NCBI GenBank assembly: GCA_028713795.1
Contig: JAQTNP010000002.1
Coordinates: 1-15,834, forward strand
Length of the DNA: 15,834 bases
DNA from: Minisyncoccota bacterium
Lineage (GTDB): Bacteria; Patescibacteriota; Minisyncoccia; Minisyncoccales; PEYH01
Direction: 5' to 3'
Below are positions 12,886 through 15,834 of the stretch, one piece after another. Each line of letters starts with the position of its first letter. Position 1 is the stretch's first letter. The translations under genes and the position numbers were made by a program. Below the pieces are notes generated by a model. The model had not been told where the DNA came from. It did not search any database and saw only the letters and a program-made list of their open reading frames with translations.

Positions 12886-13758
12886 ATGCCCGAATTACCA
12901 GAAGTAGAAACCATTGTCAGAGAGCTAAAGGAAAAAGTCCTTTCAAGGACTTTTCTTGATATTTGGATAGATGCGCCTAAGCTAGTTAAAAAACCAAGAA
13001 AATTAGAAAAATTCAAAAAAGGATTAATAGGAAGAAAAATTAATAATATCTCCAGGATGGGGAAGATAATAGTTTTTGATCTTTCCCAAGACATGGTAAT
13101 GTTTGTACATCAGAAAATGACGGGGCATTTCCTTATAGGGAAATGGGATAGAAAAGGAAAGCAGATAATCCCAGAAAAAGAAGGATTTCTACAAGATTCC
13201 GCTAATAAATATATCCATATAATTTTTTATCTTGATAAGGGGAAACAATTAGCGTTTTCTGATTTAAGGAAATTTGCAAGGATAGAACTTTTGAATAAAA
13301 ATGATTTTGAAAAATTCAAAAAAGAATTAAATCTAGGACCGGATCCCTTGGGAAAGGATTTTTCTCTGAATAAATTCTCAAAGATTATTTCTTCCCAGAA
13401 GGGTAAGATAAAGCAAGTATTAATGAATCAACAGATAATTTCTGGAATAGGAAATATATATTCTGACGAAGCATTATTCAAGGCAGGGATTAATCCCTTT
13501 AGGGCTGCTAATAGCTTGAGCGAAAAAGAATTGCAAAAATTACTTCTTGCTATTAAAATGATCCTGCGGAGTTCTATAAAGTTAGGAGGAGATAGCATCT
13601 CAGATTATAGGAGAACAGATGGCTCCCTGGGAGGATTTGATAAGCTAAGCAAAGTTTATGCCAGGGAGGGAGAGAAATGTTTGCGCTGCAAATCAACCAT
13701 TAAAAGGGAAAAAATAGGAGGCAGATCAACCCATTTTTGCCCTAAATGCCAAATCTAA
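12886..13758 (+). CDS. mutM: Formamidopyrimidine-DNA glycosylase (Fpg/MutM)
   Basis: A 290-residue glycosylase/AP lyase that removes 8-oxoguanine and other oxidised purines. The start at 12886 is fixed by MPELPEVETI: Pro2 is the catalytic nucleophile after removal of Met1, with Glu3 beside it. Lys60 in RMGKIIVFDL, HQKMTGHFLIG, the helix-two-turn-helix region GIGNIYSDEALF and a C-terminal zinc finger (CLRC ... CPKC with the GGRSTHF arginine loop) are all present. The frame is open back to 12835, but those 17 codons overlap the preceding regulator and would bury the catalytic proline. It follows the regulator by 13 bases and precedes holA by 3. Length is slightly above the usual ~270 residues because of a charged insertion near residues 85-105. 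Confidence 0.96.
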   Translation: MPELPEVETIVRELKEKVLSRTFLDIWIDAPKLVKKPRKLEKFKKGLIGRKINNISRMGKIIVFDLSQDMVMFVHQKMTGHFLIGKWDRKGKQIIPEKEGFLQDSANKYIHIIFYLDKGKQLAFSDLRKFARIELLNKNDFEKFKKELNLGPDPLGKDFSLNKFSKIISSQKGKIKQVLMNQQIISGIGNIYSDEALFKAGINPFRAANSLSEKELQKLLLAIKMILRSSIKLGGDSISDYRRTDGSLGGFDKLSKVYAREGEKCLRCKSTIKREKIGGRSTHFCPKCQI

Positions 13759-13761
13759 AAA

Positions 13762-14715
13762 ATGATTGATTTAATTTTAATTCATGGAAAGAACAATGTT
13801 TTTTCCAAAGATAAGCTGGGAGAAATAATAAGAGAAAGAAAACAATTCTTCTCTGAAGATTCTGTTGTTTTTGATTTTTCTGAAGATAGCTGTGATTTTT
13901 ATATGGTGAAATCAGAAATTTCCAACGAGTCAATGTTTTTTAAAAAAAGGGTTATAGTGATTAAATCAGGATTTGATAATAAGGAATTCAAAGAAAAATT
14001 TTTAGAAAAAAAAGATTTTTTAGAAAAAAATAGCGGTTTAATCATATTTTTTGAAGAAAAAAGCATTCTCAAGACTGATTTATTATACAAATTAATTAAA
14101 AAGCACGGACACATATATGAGTTTGAGGAAATGGATTCGGTTAAGATAAAATCTTTCTTGAACAAAAAAGTTAAAGATAATGGTTTTAAAATAGAAGCGA
14201 CGGCAATTACCCTTTTGAATAATTCTCTTAATGGAGATTTATGGAGGTTGAAGTGCGAAATAGAAAAACTAATGGCTTTCAAGGCAAAAGATAAGCTTAT
14301 CACCAAGGAAGACGTAAATAATTTGGTTAAGCCAGAAATAGAAAGCGATATATTCAAAACAATTGATGCTATTGCCCGGAAAGACAAGAAAGGAGCACTG
14401 AGGCTAATCCATAATCATTTAGAAAAAGGAGATTCTGCTCCATATATTTTTTCTATGATTGCTTTTCAGTTTAGAAATATGCTTGTCATAAAAAATTTTT
14501 CAGAGAATAATCCAGAACTCAATCAATTTCAATTAAAGAAGGAATTAAAAGGAATAAATCCTTTTGTAATACAAAAAAGCCTCTGGCTAATTAAGAATTT
14601 TAGTCTAAAGCAACTAGAAAGAATATATAAAAAGATATTCCAGATGGATATCTCTGTAAAATCAGGCAAGCTGGATCAGGAAGAAGCAATAGAAATGCTA
14701 CTTCTTGATATTTGA
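13762..14715 (+). CDS. holA: DNA polymerase III delta subunit (clamp loader)
   Basis: A 317-residue protein with the HolA plan: an N-terminal strand and helix (IDLILIHGKNN, KLGEIIRERK), the FFKKRVIVIK strand, the GLIIFFEE strand (Walker-B-like position without catalytic residues), FEEMDSVKIKSFLNKKVKDNG, then a C-terminal helical domain with LNGDLWRLKCEIEKL, SDIFKTIDAIARKDKKGALRLI and a late QFRNMLVI and KSGKLDQEEAIEMLLL. Delta opens the beta clamp during loading, so it acts on the dnaN product at the other end of the window. Sequence conservation in this family is low, but motif order and C-terminal pattern are typical. It begins three bases after mutM with no Shine-Dalgarno. Its last 18 bases overlap the end of the convergent rpsT. 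Confidence 0.88.
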   Translation: MIDLILIHGKNNVFSKDKLGEIIRERKQFFSEDSVVFDFSEDSCDFYMVKSEISNESMFFKKRVIVIKSGFDNKEFKEKFLEKKDFLEKNSGLIIFFEEKSILKTDLLYKLIKKHGHIYEFEEMDSVKIKSFLNKKVKDNGFKIEATAITLLNNSLNGDLWRLKCEIEKLMAFKAKDKLITKEDVNNLVKPEIESDIFKTIDAIARKDKKGALRLIHNHLEKGDSAPYIFSMIAFQFRNMLVIKNFSENNPELNQFQLKKELKGINPFVIQKSLWLIKNFSLKQLERIYKKIFQMDISVKSGKLDQEEAIEMLLLDI

Positions 14716-14961
14716 AAGCTTAGTTCTGCGAGATTTGATTCTTGCAGCCCTATTCTTTTTTATTACTCCTGCCTTAGCGGCCTTGTCAGCTGCTTTATAT
14801 AATTTCGGGCAAAGCTTTTTAGCCTCTTGCGTTTTTCCAGCAATGATAAGCTTCTTCATTTCTTTATCGACAGACTTAAGAGCATTTTTGTATTTGGAAT
14901 TGCCCTTTTTTCTTCTTTCATTCTGGCGCAAGGCCTTTTTTGCTGCATTAGTTATTGCCAT
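14698..14961 (-). CDS. rpsT: 30S ribosomal protein S20
   Basis: An 87-residue, very basic helical protein of standard S20 length. It begins MAITNAAKKALRQNERRK and contains NSKYKNALKSVDKEMKKLI, YKAADKAAKAGVIKKNRAARIKSRRTKL, the family signature that binds the 16S rRNA 5' domain. It is monocistronic, convergent with holA (18-base overlap) and divergent from ruvA. A holA-rpsT neighbourhood is common in bacteria. No Shine-Dalgarno precedes the ATG. The Cys at about residue 51 is unremarkable. Confidence 0.96.
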   Translation of the reverse strand: MAITNAAKKALRQNERRKKGNSKYKNALKSVDKEMKKLIIAGKTQEAKKLCPKLYKAADKAAKAGVIKKNRAARIKSRRTKLSNIKK

Positions 14962-14983
14962 ATTATTTTTTATGAATGTTTGA

Positions 14984-15011
14984 ATTTAACACAGATAAAG
15001 ATTCTTTGCAA
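14984..15011 (-). promoter_or_regulatory. Possible rpsT promoter
   Basis: On the minus strand TTGCAA (15011-15006), 16 bases, TTAAAT (14989-14984). Each hexamer matches consensus at four of six positions; a TG just upstream may help. It would give an S20 leader of about 15-20 nt with no visible hairpin. Confidence 0.35.
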
Positions 15012-15022
15012 GCCTTGAATTG

Positions 15023-15051
15023 TTGAATAAACTCCATTTTGAGATTAGAAT
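15023..15051 (+). promoter_or_regulatory. ruvA promoter
   Basis: TTGAAT (15023-15028) and TAGAAT (15046-15051) are separated by 17 bases, with five of six -10 positions at consensus. The ATG of ruvA is 11 nt downstream, so the mRNA leader would be about 4-6 nt and no Shine-Dalgarno can fit. Confidence 0.6.
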
Positions 15052-15062
15052 GATAAAAAAAC

Positions 15063-15614
15063 ATGATAAGCTACATTTCCGGCAATATTTTAGAAAAAAC
15101 AGATGCTTGGGCAACAGTAGAGAATCAGGGGATTGGTTTTAAGGTTTTCCTATCATTAAATGATTTAAATCAGATAAAATTAGGAGACAAAGTAAAACTT
15201 TTCTGCAGGTTCTTTATGCGCAACGAAAACCCTGAATTATATGGATTTTTGGACAAGGAGCAATTAAAAGTATTTGAGATGTTAGAAAGAATATCTGGAA
15301 TTGGGCCAAAGGCGGCAATGCTAATTGCTCCATTGGGAACATTTGAAAAGCTAAAGAAAGCCGTAGAATCGCAGGATTACAATTACTTTAAGAACATCAA
15401 AGGTATTGGGACTAAAAAGATTCAAAAGATCATTTTAGAGATAAGCGGAGAGATTAAAAAGATAGATGTGGCCCCAGACGAAGATGAGGCAGTAAGCGCC
15501 TTAAACAATCTTGGCTTTCCTGTTTCTGTTGCTAGGCAAATATTAGACAAAATAGACAAAAATATAGATACGGAAGAAAGAATAAAACAGGCATTAAAAA
15601 TGTTGGCAAAATGA
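15063..15614 (+). CDS. ruvA: Holliday junction DNA-binding protein RuvA
   Basis: A 183-residue tetrameric protein that holds the Holliday junction open for RuvB. It begins MISYISGNILEK (the OB-fold start, compare MIGRLRG in the best-known member), with IGFKVFLS, ENPELYGFLDKEQLKVFEMLERISGIGPKAAM and a second helix-hairpin-helix IKGIGTKKIQKIILEI. The C-terminal domain III, which contacts RuvB, is recognisable as DEAVSALNNLGFPVSVARQIL. Length is normal. It is separated from ruvB and ruvC, which are on the minus strand about 9-12 kb to the left, and has its own promoter. Its TGA overlaps the ATG of the Mur-ligase gene (ATGA), so the two are coupled. Confidence 0.95.
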   Translation: MISYISGNILEKTDAWATVENQGIGFKVFLSLNDLNQIKLGDKVKLFCRFFMRNENPELYGFLDKEQLKVFEMLERISGIGPKAAMLIAPLGTFEKLKKAVESQDYNYFKNIKGIGTKKIQKIILEISGEIKKIDVAPDEDEAVSALNNLGFPVSVARQILDKIDKNIDTEERIKQALKMLAK

Positions 15615-15834
15615 TAAAAAGAATTATTAAAAAGATAACCCCCGAATTTGTTCTAAAAACCTATCATTATTGCTGGGCATTTTTTTCTGCCCTATTCTAT
15701 TTTTTCCCCTCAGGGAAAATGATAATAATTGGAATTACGGGGACTAATGGAAAATCAACTACTGTTGACATGGTCTCAAAAATGCTGATTGCTGCGGGAT
15801 ACAAGACTGCATCAATTTCATCTCTTCGGTTTCA
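15611..15834 (+). CDS. Mur ligase family protein (MurE-like), N-terminal fragment
   Basis: The gene starts at the ATG overlapping the ruvA stop and runs off the right edge; 74 full codons are visible. The ATP-binding loop GITGTNGKST lies at residues 41-50, followed by TVDMVSKMLIAAGYKTASISS, as in MurE and related ligases that add amino acids to UDP-MurNAc peptides. In standard MurE this loop is near residue 110, so the usual N-terminal UDP-binding domain is missing and replaced by a short basic, aromatic segment (residues 1-36). Such short Mur ligases occur in CPR-like genomes. The exact substrate cannot be assigned from this fragment. Confidence 0.85.
   Translation, partial: MIKRIIKKITPEFVLKTYHYCWAFFSALFYFFPSGKMIIIGITGTNGKSTTVDMVSKMLIAAGYKTASISSLRF

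Noticed and set aside
1..15834. CRISPR arrays, tRNAs, insertion sequences or prophage genes
   Set aside because: No regularly spaced repeats, cloverleaf patterns, transposase motifs or phage proteins were seen on either strand.

Overview
The window is AT-rich, tightly packed bacterial DNA with very short intergenic gaps, many 1-20 nt gene overlaps and few Shine-Dalgarno sequences. Gene content and style suggest a Candidate Phyla Radiation (Patescibacteria, Parcubacteria-like) genome: single-copy core replication and repair genes, a lone type IV pilus ATPase, a lamin-tail-domain protein, a degenerate DHH-like protein and a stand-alone PolA-type 5'-3' exonuclease. UGA is the natural stop of ruvB, holA, ruvA and the histidine kinase. 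That argues against the UGA=Gly code of Gracilibacteria and Absconditabacteria. The taxonomic placement is an inference from style, not from a marker gene.

Layout. (1) 1-873, plus strand: 3' part of dnaN, then a DciA-like (DUF721) gene overlapping it by one base. (2) 854-8374, minus strand. A class A penicillin-binding protein gene (854-2764) stands alone. A tiny unit encoding a very acidic peptide (2816-3004) has its own consensus promoter and a hairpin terminator. A long operon reads, in transcription order: degenerate DHH-like protein, pilB-type ATPase, ruvB, lamin-tail membrane protein, yebC, ruvC. (3) In the 148-bp gap between pilB and ruvB, on the opposite (plus) strand, is what I consider the main discovery of the window. 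It is a stand-alone structured RNA of about 120 nt (about 5860-5982) behind a TTGACA-N17-TATGAT promoter. It folds into nested junctions, and its G-U pairs assign it to the plus strand. I cannot match it to a known family. (4) 8427-14715, plus strand: tsaE and a stand-alone 5'-3' exonuclease (overlapping). Then comes a two-component module: a HAMP membrane protein, a soluble PAS-PAS histidine kinase and two receiver-only response regulators. mutM and holA follow. (5) rpsT converges on holA. ruvA is divergent from rpsT and runs into the start of a Mur-ligase gene cut by the window edge.

How the genes work together. dnaN, dciA and holA supply sliding clamp, helicase loading and clamp loading. 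ruvA, ruvB and ruvC form the complete Holliday-junction resolvasome, split over two strands. mutM and the 5'-3' exonuclease act in base-excision and gap repair. rpsT, yebC and tsaE serve translation. The PBP and Mur ligase build peptidoglycan. PilB and the sensor/receiver module suggest surface pili and environmental sensing. Several recognisable promoters put the -10 box only 6-11 nt from the start codon, which suggests leaderless or near-leaderless mRNAs. No tRNA, rRNA, CRISPR array, insertion sequence or prophage gene is visible, and no stretch longer than 300 bases lacks a gene.
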